Source: Pararhizobium arenae
GTDB taxonomy: Bacteria > Pseudomonadota > Alphaproteobacteria > Rhizobiales > Rhizobiaceae
Assembly (NCBI RefSeq): GCF_001931685.1
Contig: NZ_MOOY01000006.1
Coordinates: forward strand, 310,001 to 374,000
DNA length: 64,000 nucleotides
Direction of reading: 5' to 3'
Part shown: positions 1 to 9,440 of the stretch, piece by piece
Layout: each line of letters starts with the position of its first letter
Position numbering within the stretch: position 1 is the first letter of the stretch
Notes under the pieces: generated by a model
Told to the model about the DNA's origin: nothing
What the model saw: only the letters and a program-made list of their open reading frames with translations
The model's database searches: none
Made by a program: the position numbers and the translations under genes

Positions 1-796
1 AGGCCGATGGTGCAAACCACGACGAACGCGCGCCCTCGACCAAGGCCTGCAGCGGACGCTCCGTCTTGCCAGAAGCGATGATCATGGCGCAGCCGGCCGC
101 CGTCGCGATCTTGCCGGCATCGATCTTTGTGCGCATGCCGCCACGGGACAGTTCGGACGCCGCGCCACCCGCCATCGCCTCGATCTCCGGCGTGATCGCT
201 GCAATGGTTTCGAGGAAACGTGCATCGGGATCGAGATGCGGCGGCGCGGTATAGAGCCCGTCAATATCCGACAACAGCACCAGCAGATCGGCCCCCGTCA
301 TGGTCGCCACGCGGGCCGCCAGCCGGTCATTGTCGCCATAGCGGATTTCCGATGTGGCCACGGTATCGTTTTCATTGATGATCGGCACCGCGCCGATCTT
401 CAGGAGTTGGCTGATCGTCGCCCGCGCGTTGAGATAACGGCGGCGCTCTTCGGTATCGCCCAGCGTCAACAAAATCTGCCCGGCCACGATATCATCGTTC
501 GACAGGCTCTCGGACCAGGCGCGGGCAAGCGCAATCTGTCCGACCGCCGCCGCTGCCTGACTTTCCTCAAGCTTCAACGCGCCGGACGGCAGATCCAAGA
601 CACTACGGCCAAGTGCGATCGCGCCGGAGGAAACGACGAGCACATCGACGCCCCTCGCCTTCAGCGTGGCAATATCGGCACACATGCCATCAAGCCATTG
701 TTTCTTCAGCCCCGTCTTGCGATCGACCAGCAGCGCCGATCCGATCTTGATGACGATCCGGCGATACTTTTCCAAAGGTTTGCGGGTAGCAGTCAT
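1..796 (-). CDS. proB: Glutamate 5-kinase, C-terminus cut by window edge
   Basis: Catalyses ATP-dependent phosphorylation of L-glutamate, the first step of proline synthesis, in the cytoplasm. The minus-strand reading from ATG at 796 runs open to base 1. It starts [20 protein letters not shown], the family's N-terminal kinase signature, followed by [10 protein letters not shown], a NENDTV motif and [10 protein letters not shown], all typical of the amino-acid-kinase fold. About 265 residues are visible; full-length ProB is usually about 370 with a C-terminal PUA domain, so the kinase domain is nearly complete and the PUA part lies outside. The start codon follows the obgE stop by one base (TGA-C-ATG), so the two are surely cotranscribed; proA usually follows in rhizobia. 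Confidence 0.95.
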   Translation of the reverse strand, partial: MTATRKPLEKYRRIVIKIGSALLVDRKTGLKKQWLDGMCADIATLKARGVDVLVVSSGAIALGRSVLDLPSGALKLEESQAAAAVGQIALARAWSESLSNDDIVAGQILLTLGDTEERRRYLNARATISQLLKIGAVPIINENDTVATSEIRYGDNDRLAARVATMTGADLLVLLSDIDGLYTAPPHLDPDARFLETIAAITPEIEAMAGGAASELSRGGMRTKIDAGKIATAAGCAMIIASGKTERPLQALVEGARSSWFAPSA

Positions 797-797
797 G

Positions 798-1910
<1,113 letters not shown>

Positions 1911-1953
1911 TCATCCGAACCTGTTTTGGCATGATCAGCATCCGGACATATGA

Positions 1954-1979
1954 AAATGCGCCGGAGGACCGGCGCATTT
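1954..1979 (-). terminator. Rho-independent terminator after the acetyltransferase pair
   Basis: A perfect 11-bp stem, AAATGCGCCGG/CCGGCGCATTT, with a 4-base loop lies 11 bases past the stop of the second acetyltransferase gene and is followed on the minus strand by a short T-run. It separates the acetyltransferases from obgE-proB, so the downstream pair probably needs readthrough or its own promoter in 1809-1950. Confidence 0.75.
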
Positions 1980-1989
1980 GATCTTCAAT

Positions 1990-2574
1990 CTATTGCGGCG
2001 AGCGAAGTGCAGCCGCCGTGATCGCGGTTTCGATATGGCTCACCATCGCATTGCGCGCGAGCGCGTAAATGTCGCGGCAGCCGGTGATCTCGAAGCCGAG
2101 AGCCTTCTGAAGCTTCAGCGATGCGCCATTGTCGGCGAACACGCCGGAATGCAGCACCGCCTGCGGCATCCGCCTGAAGAACCGCTGGATTGTCGCATGC
2201 ACCGCCTCACAGGCATATCCCCGGCCCCAGTAGTAACGGTTCAGCCAGTAGCCGAGATGCCACTGACCATGGCGCAACTCCAAGCCGACGCAGCCGATGT
2301 GAACGTCGTCGCCATCGGTGATCGCCAGCGTCCAGCCTGCGAACAGGCCGGAATTCTGGCGCACCAACCAGTCCAGCGCATCCTGCCGGTGATAGGGCGT
2401 CGCCACCCGGGCCAGCATGCGCGAGACCTGATAGTCACCGAGCGACTGGGCAACAGCATCGGCGTCATCGAGCCGGTGTGGTCGCAGGACCAGACGTTCC
2501 GTGCGGATGGTGGGGCAGGGACCGAGATCAGGCTTCTGCGCCGCGACCGGCCGTTCCCGCAGATGAGCGGTCAT
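1990..2574 (-). CDS. GNAT N-acetyltransferase (RimJ/RimL type), second of a tandem pair
   Basis: Predicted acetyl-CoA-dependent N-acetyltransferase; the substrate cannot be read from sequence. The 194-residue product has the family layout: IRTERLVLRPHRLDDADAV near the N-terminus, a central LGYWLNRYYWGRGYACEA segment carrying the acetyl-CoA pyrophosphate loop, and a late VFADNGASLKLQKALGF motif typical of RimJ/RimL proteins. I chose ATG 2574 because it overlaps the upstream gene's stop as ATGA, indicating translational coupling; the reading frame extends farther upstream but there lies inside the other gene and lacks family sequence. It ends just before a terminator. It is probably a diverged duplicate of its neighbour. 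Confidence 0.88.
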   Translation of the reverse strand: MTAHLRERPVAAQKPDLGPCPTIRTERLVLRPHRLDDADAVAQSLGDYQVSRMLARVATPYHRQDALDWLVRQNSGLFAGWTLAITDGDDVHIGCVGLELRHGQWHLGYWLNRYYWGRGYACEAVHATIQRFFRRMPQAVLHSGVFADNGASLKLQKALGFEITGCRDIYALARNAMVSHIETAITAAALRSPQ

Positions 2575-3203
2575 CTCAAGCCTCCCCAGCTGCGCAACGA
2601 CATCCAGGTCTTGCGGTCGAGCCTGTACCACTCGACGGCCATCATGCCGCCCAGCGCCAGGCTCTCGACCATGCCGCTGCCCTGGAACTGGAAACCGCAC
2701 TTCTGGATGACCCGCCGTGAGGCGACGTTCATGACCCGGCACCGCGCATCGATCTGGTCGATGTCGCGGGTACGGAAAGCCATGTCGGTCAGCGCCTGGG
2801 CGGCCTCCGTGGCGTAACCCTCGTTCCAGTAGGGCTCGCCCAGCCAGTAACCCAGCTCCGCCGTCTTGCCATCGGGATGTGGCTCGATACCGCAACAACC
2901 GAGAAACGCGCCGTTATCCGCTTTGGTGATCGCGTAGACGCACTTGCCAATCGTGCCCGTCTTTGTACGTCGTACAAAATCCGCGGCATCTGCCACCGTG
3001 TACGGGTGCGGCATGCGCGAAACCATGGTGGCGATATTGGCGTTGTTGGCAAGATGGGCAAGGGCGTCGATATCGTCTTCATGCGGCGTGCGCAAAACCA
3101 GCCGTGGCGATAACAATATCGGGCAATCGGTCCTTGACCTTTGAGGCCTTGGCCTCTCCTGGGGGGACCGGGATTGGTCCTGCCTCAACAATTCGGTTTG
3201 CAT
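2571..3203 (-). CDS. GNAT N-acetyltransferase (RimJ/RimL type), first of a tandem pair
   Basis: Predicted acetyltransferase of 210 residues, substrate unknown. After a basic N-terminal stretch of about 27 residues it shows LLSPRLVLRTPHEDDIDAL, then AELGYWLGEPYWNEGYATEA (acetyl-CoA loop) and RVMNVASRRVIQKCGFQFQG, the same ordered motifs as its downstream partner. ATG 3203 is preceded by GGAGG at good spacing. The gene overlaps its partner by 4 bp (ATGA). A strong hairpin at 3227-3262 separates it from rpmA, so its expression may depend on readthrough from the ribosomal-protein promoter or on a local start. Confidence 0.9.
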   Translation of the reverse strand: MQTELLRQDQSRSPQERPRPQRSRTDCPILLSPRLVLRTPHEDDIDALAHLANNANIATMVSRMPHPYTVADAADFVRRTKTGTIGKCVYAITKADNGAFLGCCGIEPHPDGKTAELGYWLGEPYWNEGYATEAAQALTDMAFRTRDIDQIDARCRVMNVASRRVIQKCGFQFQGSGMVESLALGGMMAVEWYRLDRKTWMSLRSWGGLR

Positions 3204-3226
3204 CTTAAGTCCTCCAAAGACACGAA

Positions 3227-3262
3227 AAAAGGGGAGATGGGTATTGCCCCATCTCCCCTTTT
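3227..3262 (-). terminator. Strong terminator after rpmA
   Basis: A perfect 15-bp inverted repeat (AAAAGGGGAGATGGG / CCCATCTCCCCTTTT) with a 6-base loop lies between the rpmA stop and the first acetyltransferase. A/T flanks on both sides let it work on either strand. It should confine most rplU-rpmA transcription. Confidence 0.85.
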
Positions 3263-3332
3263 GATCTTTGGCGAAAACCAGATGCGGTCAGCCGGGTCGA
3301 TGAGACGCCGGCTGTTTTAGAGCGCTACCGGC

Positions 3333-3602
3333 TTATTCCGCTGCTTCCGCTTTCGGCATGACAGACACGTACACGCGGCCATTGGCCTTCGTACGATAGT
3401 CCACGTTGCCTGCCGTAAGCGCAAAAATGGTGTGATCCTTGCCGAGGCCGACATTGGCGCCCGGATGCCACTGCGTACCGCGCTGACGCACGATGATGTT
3501 GCCTGCGACGACAACTTCGCCGCCAAACTTCTTCACGCCAAGGCGCTTGGAGTTGGAATCGCGACCGTTACGCGAAGAACCGCCAGCTTTTTTGTGTGCC
3601 AT
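3333..3602 (-). CDS. rpmA: 50S ribosomal protein L27
   Basis: Component of the large ribosomal subunit near the peptidyl transferase centre. The 89-residue protein begins [20 protein letters not shown], the diagnostic L27 N-terminus, followed by [26 protein letters not shown] precedes ATG 3602 at normal spacing. There is no N-terminal cleavage extension of the Firmicutes type. It lies 33 bp after rplU and shares its promoter. Confidence 0.98.
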   Translation of the reverse strand: MAHKKAGGSSRNGRDSNSKRLGVKKFGGEVVVAGNIIVRQRGTQWHPGANVGLGKDHTIFALTAGNVDYRTKANGRVYVSVMPKAEAAE

Positions 3603-3635
3603 GGTATGTCTCCTTTAAACCTTAGATCCTGGGGC

Positions 3636-4001
3636 TCAGTTGGCAGCTTCGGCGGCTTCAGACTTCTTGGAAGCCTTCTTCGCCTTGCCGGCAGCAACGA
3701 TGTCCAGAATGCGGACAATCGTCTGGTGCTGGCGATGACCGCGCGAGCGCTTCGAGTTCTGGCGACGACGCTTCTTGAAGGCGATGACCTTCTTGGCGCG
3801 ACCCTGCTCGACAACCTCGGCGCTGACAACAGCACCTTCGACAAACGGAGCACCGATGGCAGCATCGGCGCCGACGCCGACCATCAGGATCTCGGTGAAT
3901 TCAATCTTGTCGCCTGCCGCGCCGTCGAGCTTTTCGATCGTGACGACATCGTTGGCGGCCACGCGGTACTGCTTACCGCCGGTCTTGATGACTGCGAACA
4001 T
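3636..4001 (-). CDS. rplU: 50S ribosomal protein L21
   Basis: Large-subunit protein that binds 23S rRNA. It begins [20 protein letters not shown], the universal L21 start, and carries the [16 protein letters not shown] basic block. Its 121 residues exceed the usual length of about 103 because of a Lys/Ala/Glu-rich tail ([16 protein letters not shown]), a common feature of alphaproteobacterial L21. AAAGGA lies upstream of ATG 4001. First gene of the rplU-rpmA unit; a promoter with a dyad around its -10 is at 4142-4182. Confidence 0.98.
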   Translation of the reverse strand: MFAVIKTGGKQYRVAANDVVTIEKLDGAAGDKIEFTEILMVGVGADAAIGAPFVEGAVVSAEVVEQGRAKKVIAFKKRRRQNSKRSRGHRQHQTIVRILDIVAAGKAKKASKKSEAAEAAN

Positions 4002-4141
4002 TTTTTATCCTTTCATGTTCGTTCCGGCTCTCCATCCAGGAATGGGGCCGTCTTTTTCTCAGTCGGACAATGACAAGGCACTAGGCCTTGCCGGTGAACG
4101 GGCACAATAGAAGCCCGGCGCGGTGAGGGCATGCCACACCA

Positions 4142-4182
4142 CTTCAAGTGCCGCGATTACTTGAAGCGGCAAAACCTGTCAA
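4142..4182 (-). promoter_or_regulatory. rplU promoter with a dyad over the -10/start region
   Basis: On the minus strand TTGACA (4177-4182), a 17-base spacer and TAATCG (4154-4159) form a housekeeping promoter. A 7-bp inverted repeat, CTTCAAG (4160-4166) and CTTGAAG (4142-4148), brackets the -10 element and the expected start site, leaving a 5' UTR of about 145 bases before rplU. The dyad could be a repressor site or, if included in RNA, part of a hairpin; the sequence alone does not decide. Confidence 0.55.
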
Positions 4183-4224
4183 GACGAGACATCTGATTTT
4201 GCGTCATTTTCATGAATCCGCCCC

Positions 4225-4253
4225 CTTGCCATCCTGATCGTCTGCCGCTATGA
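4225..4253 (+). promoter_or_regulatory. Promoter of the tRNA-Ser gene
   Basis: CTTGCC (4225-4230), a 17-base spacer and CTATGA (4248-4253) match the rhizobial housekeeping consensus. The expected start near 4260 is about 30 bases ahead of the mature tRNA. Confidence 0.6.
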
Positions 4254-4291
4254 ACCGCCTCGCGCTTAAAAGCGTCGACCAAGGATGACCC

Positions 4292-4381
4292 GGAGAGGTG
4301 GCTGAGTGGTCGAAAGCACCGCACTCGAAATGCGGCATACGGGCAACCGTATCGTGGGTTCGAATCCCACCCTCTCCGCCA
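4292..4381 (+). tRNA. tRNA-Ser (anticodon CGA)
   Basis: A 90-base type II tRNA. The acceptor stem GGAGAGG pairs with CCTCTCC, followed by discriminator G and an encoded CCA. The anticodon stem CCGCA/TGCGG closes the loop CTCGAAA with anticodon CGA at 4326-4328. A long variable arm (ATACGGGCAACCGTAT) and the T-arm GTGGGTTCGAATCCCAC are present. The serine identity fits the long variable arm and reads UCG codons. Confidence 0.97.
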
Positions 4382-4499
4382 TTATCCCTTTGTCCAACCC
4401 GGACACAAAGTCTCTTCTCCTCCGACTTTAGAAATCGGGTTGCCTTGCAGCTGATGTCATGGTGTACGCAAGAGGCCCTGCCCATGCGATGAGAGCACG

Positions 4500-5717
4500 A
4501 TGATAAAGCCATACAAAGTTGCCATTGTCGGTGGAGGACCCGCGGGCTTGATGGCTGCGGAAGTGCTGTCTCGGTCCGGCCTCCATGTCACTGTCTATGA
4601 AGCCATGCCCACTGTGGCACGGAAATTTCTTCTTGCGGGGAAATCGGGCCTGAACATTACCCATGCCGAGCCCTTTGAGCTTTTTCAAACCCGCTTTGGC
4701 GCAGCCAATGACCTATTGCGGCCAGCCTTGGTGGGGTTCACGCCGGGGGATGTCCGTGCATGGGCGAGCTCATTGGGAACCGAAACCTTCGTCGGTTCCT
4801 CGGACCGCATCTTTCCCAAAGCGATGAAGGCATCGCCGCTTCTGCGGACGTGGCTGAAGCGACTTGACGAGCAGGGCGTCGACATCCTAACCCGCCATCG
4901 CTGGACCGGTTTCTCGGATACGGGCGCTCTCCTGATTGAAACACCACAGGATACGATTTCGGTTGCTTATGACGCCGTGCTTCTGGCTTTGGGTGGCGCC
5001 AGCTGGCCGCGTCTGGGATCAGACGGAGCCTGGACGAAGGAGCTTGAAAAATACGGCATCAACATTTCTCGCCTGCGTCCCGCCAATTGCGGCTTCGATG
5101 TGGACTGGAGCGAGTTCTTTCGCGAGCGCTTCGCAGGTGCGGCCCTGAAGTCAGTGAAGGCCACGTCGGATGCAGGATGTTTTCCGGGCGAATTCGTCAT
5201 CTCCGCCACCGGTATCGAAGGCAGCCTCGTCTACGCCCATGCCGCTGCCTTGCGCGATCGCCTTGAACGCGGGGAGGATACCGTCCTGACAGTGGATCTG
5301 GCCCCTGGACGGACCCGGGAACGCCTGGCACAGGATCTCGCGAGGCAGGATAGCAAGACCAGCCTTTCAAACCGGCTTCGCAAGGGTGCCGGGTTGGAGG
5401 GTGTCAAAGCCGCGCTTGTCCGGGAAATGGCAACCACCAGGGATGCCGCTGCGCTGGCGGACCTTATCAAGGCGCTGCCGATCCAAGTTGTCCGTCCGCG
5501 GCCTATCGCCGAAGCCATTTCGTCGGCTGGCGGCATCGATTTTGCGGAGATCGATGGCGACTTCATGCTGAAGAAGATGCAGGGGATCTTTGTCGCCGGG
5601 GAGATGCTGGACTGGGAAGCCCCGACGGGAGGTTACCTGCTCACCGCCTGCTTCGCGACGGGAAAGGCCGCGGCGGAAGGGATAGGGCGTTTTTTCTCCC
5701 GGAGAACAACATCATAA
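4500..5717 (+). CDS. BaiN/HI0933-family FAD-dependent oxidoreductase
   Basis: A 405-residue flavoprotein of unknown substrate. The N-terminus VAIVGGGPAGLMAAEVLS is a Rossmann FAD-binding motif, followed by RKFLLAGKSGLNITHAEP, the signature (K-x-GxSGxGxCN-like) of the HI0933/BaiN group. The C-terminus has VAGEMLDWEAPTGGYLLTA, the second FAD-contacting motif of this family. Its length is normal. It stands alone downstream of the tRNA, convergent with the sensor kinase gene, whose stop it overlaps by 6 bp. Family members reduce diverse substrates; the role here cannot be assigned. Confidence 0.88.
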   Translation: MIKPYKVAIVGGGPAGLMAAEVLSRSGLHVTVYEAMPTVARKFLLAGKSGLNITHAEPFELFQTRFGAANDLLRPALVGFTPGDVRAWASSLGTETFVGSSDRIFPKAMKASPLLRTWLKRLDEQGVDILTRHRWTGFSDTGALLIETPQDTISVAYDAVLLALGGASWPRLGSDGAWTKELEKYGINISRLRPANCGFDVDWSEFFRERFAGAALKSVKATSDAGCFPGEFVISATGIEGSLVYAHAAALRDRLERGEDTVLTVDLAPGRTRERLAQDLARQDSKTSLSNRLRKGAGLEGVKAALVREMATTRDAAALADLIKALPIQVVRPRPIAEAISSAGGIDFAEIDGDFMLKKMQGIFVAGEMLDWEAPTGGYLLTACFATGKAAAEGIGRFFSRRTTS

Positions 5718-7052
5718 GGTGAGGCGAGCCTCCACCCCGTCCCCTCGTCCGGTCGCGGGTGATCGCAACTCGAACGTCCCGTTCATCTGGGACACGAGTT
5801 TTGCGATGATCGAAAGCCCCAGCCCGGCGCCGGCGGCCATGGTCTTGCCGCGAACAAACCGCGCCGTGAGGGTGGAAAGCGTATGGGCATCGATAAGCGG
5901 CCCACCATTCGCAACCACGATTGTACCATCCGCGGCCGCATAAATCCGAACAGGCTGGTGTGCGTCCCCATGAGCAAGCGCATTCTCAAGAAGGTTGCGC
6001 ATGACGATGGCAAACGCATCGGCGTTGATCGGCCTGACGAGCGTCGTGCCTTCGGCGATTTCCAGCTCGATCTCCGCCCTGGCAAGAAGAAGCCGCCTCA
6101 TCTCATCCGTCACCGCCCGCAGCACCGGCACCAGATCCGCCGGGTTGTCGTTTACCGCAATACCCGCCTCGGCCCGGGAGAGCTGCAAAAGCTTCTCCGC
6201 GAGACGCCCGAGGTTTCCAAGAGAGCGGGCGATCTGTGTCGCCCGTGCCTTTGAGGCCGCGTCGGTCAGCTCCTCAATGAGGCGCTGGGTTTGGGCGAGG
6301 GCGCCCGCGATCGGCGTGCGAAGCTCATGCGCGCTGTTGGCCGTAAACTCCCGCTCCGCCTCCAGCGCTGCCTTCAGTCGTTCGAGCAGAAGATTGACCG
6401 AATGCGCGATCGGCTGCAGCTCCACCGGCAGAGCAAGCTCTTCAAGCGGCGCCATGTTTCCCCCGTCCTTTCCGGCAATCGTCTTCCGAAGAGCCTCGAC
6501 CGGTTTCAGCACTCGGCGCACAATCACCCGAATGGCAATGATACTGGCGGGTACCAGCACCAGCAACGGCAGGATCAGCGTGCTGCCAGCTTCGACTGCA
6601 GCCTCCCGCCGGAAAGAGAGCGGATCGGCCACCTGAACGAAAATAGAATTATCGGCGGAAACCGCAGTATAAATCCTGTGCGTCGGCGTATCGTGATATC
6701 CGCGTTTCAGGGGCGCATCCAGGGGAGGGCCGGACAGGGCATGGGAACGCAGGAGAACGGCTCCATCGGCGTCCCGGACCTGATAGGTGAGATAGGCCTC
6801 TTCGGGCAATACATCCGATGCTATGCGTCCCGGTCCATTGGAATTGCCGGCCTCCCGCGCAAGATCATCGAGCACGAGTGGCATAAGCCGATCTGCCGTC
6901 TCTTCCAGCACACTGTCGAAGATTTCCCCGAACTCTTCGAGCATCACCATGATACCGAGGCCTGCCGCCACCAGCCAGAAAGCGGTGACCGTGCCCGTCA
7001 GGGCGACAATGAGCCGACGGCTCATGCTCGACTTCACCAACCGCGCCCTCAT
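5712..7052 (-). CDS. Sensor histidine kinase, PmrB/QseC-like
   Basis: Membrane histidine kinase partner of the adjacent regulator; 446 residues from ATG 7052, chosen because it overlaps the regulator stop as ATGA. Two membrane segments (about 13-36 and 157-178) enclose a periplasmic loop of about 120 residues with an ExxE element (EEFGE) near the first helix; ExxE motifs bind metal in PmrB, so metal or polymyxin sensing is a possible but unproved role. The HisKA segment carries the phosphoacceptor in NSAHELRTPI (His242). The ATPase domain shows NLLENALAHGD (N box) and GAGLGLSIIAKL (G2 box). The order eptA-regulator-kinase equals E. coli eptA-basR-basS. It overlaps the convergent flavoprotein gene at its 3' end. 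Confidence 0.92.
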   Translation of the reverse strand: MRARLVKSSMSRRLIVALTGTVTAFWLVAAGLGIMVMLEEFGEIFDSVLEETADRLMPLVLDDLAREAGNSNGPGRIASDVLPEEAYLTYQVRDADGAVLLRSHALSGPPLDAPLKRGYHDTPTHRIYTAVSADNSIFVQVADPLSFRREAAVEAGSTLILPLLVLVPASIIAIRVIVRRVLKPVEALRKTIAGKDGGNMAPLEELALPVELQPIAHSVNLLLERLKAALEAEREFTANSAHELRTPIAGALAQTQRLIEELTDAASKARATQIARSLGNLGRLAEKLLQLSRAEAGIAVNDNPADLVPVLRAVTDEMRRLLLARAEIELEIAEGTTLVRPINADAFAIVMRNLLENALAHGDAHQPVRIYAAADGTIVVANGGPLIDAHTLSTLTARFVRGKTMAAGAGLGLSIIAKLVSQMNGTFELRSPATGRGDGVEARLTL

Positions 7053-7711
7053 GCCTTCGCATCCAGACTGTATCCAAGACCTCGCACCGTTGCGATTCGA
7101 TCCCTGCCGATCTTCTTGCGAAGGCGGCTCACATAAACTTCCACCGTATTGCTTTCGATTTCGGAGCCGAAGGCATAAAGAGCTTCCTCGATCTGGATTT
7201 TCGAGACGATTGCTCCGGGTCGTTCCATCAGACGCTCCAGCACGGCCCATTCCCGTGCGCTCAGTGATACGGCAGCACCATCGGCAAGCAGGTGACGATT
7301 GGCCAGATCGATGACAAGGCCCGGCAACCGGACGATCGACGCCGGCTTTCCGGCATAGCGCCGCGCGACGGCAAGGATACGAGCGGAAAGTTCGTCGAGA
7401 TCGAAGGGCTTTATCAGATAGTCGTCGGCACCGCTGTTCAGTCCCTCAATCCGGTCACTGATCTGGTCATGCGCTGTCAGGATGATGACGGGCGTGGCAT
7501 CCCCTCCCGCGCGAAACTGCTTCAGCAACGTCAAACCTGACCCGTCGGGCAGGCGCAGGTCGAGCAGGACAAGTCCATAGCCGGTAACCTCCAGCGCTGC
7601 CCTGGCATCCGCTACCGTAGTAAACCAATCGACCGCATGCCCGTTCGCGAGCACATGGTCGCGAACGGCTTCCCCCAGAATTTGATCGTCTTCCACCAAC
7701 AAGATGCGCAC
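7049..7711 (-). CDS. OmpR-family response regulator, PmrA/BasR-like
   Basis: DNA-binding response regulator of 220 residues. The receiver domain starts MRILLVEDDQILGEAV with acidic pocket Glu7/Asp8/Asp9, phosphoacceptor Asp51 in LVLLDLRLPDG and the conserved Lys in YLIKPFDLDEL. The C-terminal winged helix ends NTVEVYVSRLRKKIG...VRGLGYSLD, typical of OmpR/PhoB proteins. The start is GTG with a weak ribosome site. It lies 88 bp after eptA and is coupled to the kinase by ATGA. By gene order it probably controls the lipid A modification gene eptA. Confidence 0.93.
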   Translation of the reverse strand: MRILLVEDDQILGEAVRDHVLANGHAVDWFTTVADARAALEVTGYGLVLLDLRLPDGSGLTLLKQFRAGGDATPVIILTAHDQISDRIEGLNSGADDYLIKPFDLDELSARILAVARRYAGKPASIVRLPGLVIDLANRHLLADGAAVSLSAREWAVLERLMERPGAIVSKIQIEEALYAFGSEIESNTVEVYVSRLRKKIGRDRIATVRGLGYSLDAKA

Positions 7712-7719
7712 GAGAGTTT

Positions 7720-7742
7720 ACTTAGGTTCGATTTCAATAAGT
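7720..7742 (-). promoter_or_regulatory. Possible operator just upstream of the response regulator gene
   Basis: ACTTA (7720-7724) and TAAGT (7738-7742) form an inverted repeat in the 88-bp gap between eptA and the regulator gene, starting 8 bases before the GTG. The half-sites recall the CTTA-type repeats bound by PmrA, but the repeat is short and inverted rather than direct. A candidate internal control site only. Confidence 0.25.
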
Positions 7743-7799
7743 GCGTGACGCTGACGATAAAGCAAATTGGTCGAGCGTACAGCGTTCGCGATTGAATGT

Positions 7800-9440
7800 T
7801 CAGGACGTTGGGATCGACCGGCAAGCGGCAAATACGTCCAGGTAAGGGTCATAGATGGAGGTCTGGATGTTCATCATTCCGAGAACGGTGTGAAAGAGAT
7901 TGTCATGGGATTGGGGCTCTTCCGTCGTTTTCTGGACGCAGGACCGTTTGAGACCATTGGTTGCCGCGAAATCCTGATCGAACCAAAGGACAAATGGGAT
8001 ATGGGTCTGTTCTTCCGGCGCCATGAAATAGGGCATGCCGTGCAGATAGATGCCGTTTTCACCCAGCGATTCGCCATGATCGGACATATAGAGCATTGAA
8101 CCGGCAATCTTGTCTGCGTGCCGCTTCAGGCGATCGATCACCCCAGCGAGCACATGATCCGTGTAGAGGATGGTATTGTCATAGGCATTGACGATCTCCT
8201 GGCGGGTACAGGTCGTAAATTCAGCCGAGCGGCAGTCGGGTGTAAATTTGCGGAATTCCTCCGGATAGCGCAGGTGGTAGGCGGGTCCATGGCTTCCAAG
8301 CTGGTGGAGCACAAGCACACTGTCGCCCTTGACCGTGCTGAGCCAGGCATCCAGCCGATCGAGGAACATGCCGTCAAGGCACTCCCCATCTTTGCAAAAG
8401 CGGGGATCATTGATCGCAGGGAAGCTGACGCTATCAATCCGGTCCGCGACCCCCTTGCTGCCGGTGTTGTTGTCCCACCATGCGACATCGACGCCGGCAT
8501 GGGCGAGAACATCTGGCAGGGTCTCGGTCGAAAGCCCCTTCATGTGCGTATACTGTTTGCGCGTGTAGATCGAAAACATGCAGGGCAGGGATACGGCAGT
8601 TGCGGTGCCGCAACTGGTTGTCTGCGGAAAGTAAAGGACTTGCCTTGCCTTCAGCTGGGGGTTGGTTTCGCGCTCGTATCCTCCGAGCGAGAAATCTGTC
8701 GCCCGCGCGGTTTCACCGGCAACGATGATGGTGACGCGCGGCTTTTGCGAGGGCATGCCGACGCTTACACGTTTGGCATCGGAGCCGAGCGGTTCGACGA
8801 GGATGTGACGCTCGCCACCACGGTCGATCGTATAGTCGATGGCGCTTGCCAGAGGCAAAAATGGATTGATGATACGCGCCAGATCCTGATGGGTCCGAAC
8901 CGTCGAGGAAAAGACGCGCGCCTGACTGACTGCCGATATGCCGAAAGCCAGAAGGCAAGGCAGGATGATCGCGAGGTTCCAACCGAGTTTCGACCAGAAG
9001 GGGCGATGGCTGATTTCAATCCAGACAAGCAGCAGGCACGGAACAACTGCCGTCAGCGCGAGATGCAGAAACAGGCCGGGCGTGAAAAAACGGCTCGACT
9101 CGGGACCAGTTGTTTCCACGACATTGCGGATCATATCGGCGTCAATGATGACACCGTAGTTATCCGTGAACCATGCGGCCACTGAAGCTGTGATAATCAA
9201 AAGCCCGAAAAGAGGCTTGGTGAGGTATTTAACCGAAAAAGCCGTCAGGATTGCGGTGAACAGCGCAAGAAGCCCTATGGCAAGGGCACAAAGCGCGACG
9301 GTGCTTCCGGACATATAACTGTCGGCGCGCAGCCAGAATGTTCGGTTGAGAACAGACAGCAGAAAGAGCGCGACAACAAAGCTCAAGGTGGCACTGCCGA
9401 TACGCGGTCTGTTTCGGGCGAGATAGGTAACAAGCGACAC
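7800..9440 (-). CDS. eptA: Phosphoethanolamine-lipid A transferase EptA
   Basis: Inner-membrane enzyme that transfers phosphoethanolamine from phosphatidylethanolamine to lipid A, reducing negative charge and polymyxin binding; same family as MCR. From GTG 9440 (AGGA upstream) the product has 546 residues, matching E. coli EptA; the frame stays open to 9557 but the extra residues lack family sequence. About five N-terminal membrane helices precede a periplasmic sulfatase-fold domain. Zn and nucleophile residues are visible: Glu243 in AGETARA, Thr279 in SCGTATAVS, Asp454/His455 in YMSDHGESLG. Paired cysteines in the soluble domain (for example FCKDGEC) suggest the usual disulfides. The next genes are a PmrAB-like two-component system, implying regulation by it. 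Confidence 0.93.
   Translation of the reverse strand: MSLVTYLARNRPRIGSATLSFVVALFLLSVLNRTFWLRADSYMSGSTVALCALAIGLLALFTAILTAFSVKYLTKPLFGLLIITASVAAWFTDNYGVIIDADMIRNVVETTGPESSRFFTPGLFLHLALTAVVPCLLLVWIEISHRPFWSKLGWNLAIILPCLLAFGISAVSQARVFSSTVRTHQDLARIINPFLPLASAIDYTIDRGGERHILVEPLGSDAKRVSVGMPSQKPRVTIIVAGETARATDFSLGGYERETNPQLKARQVLYFPQTTSCGTATAVSLPCMFSIYTRKQYTHMKGLSTETLPDVLAHAGVDVAWWDNNTGSKGVADRIDSVSFPAINDPRFCKDGECLDGMFLDRLDAWLSTVKGDSVLVLHQLGSHGPAYHLRYPEEFRKFTPDCRSAEFTTCTRQEIVNAYDNTILYTDHVLAGVIDRLKRHADKIAGSMLYMSDHGESLGENGIYLHGMPYFMAPEEQTHIPFVLWFDQDFAATNGLKRSCVQKTTEEPQSHDNLFHTVLGMMNIQTSIYDPYLDVFAACRSIPTS

Noticed and set aside
4210..4512. Short frames that translate through tRNA-Ser on both strands
   Set aside because: Common artefact of translating tRNA sequence; no ribosome site.
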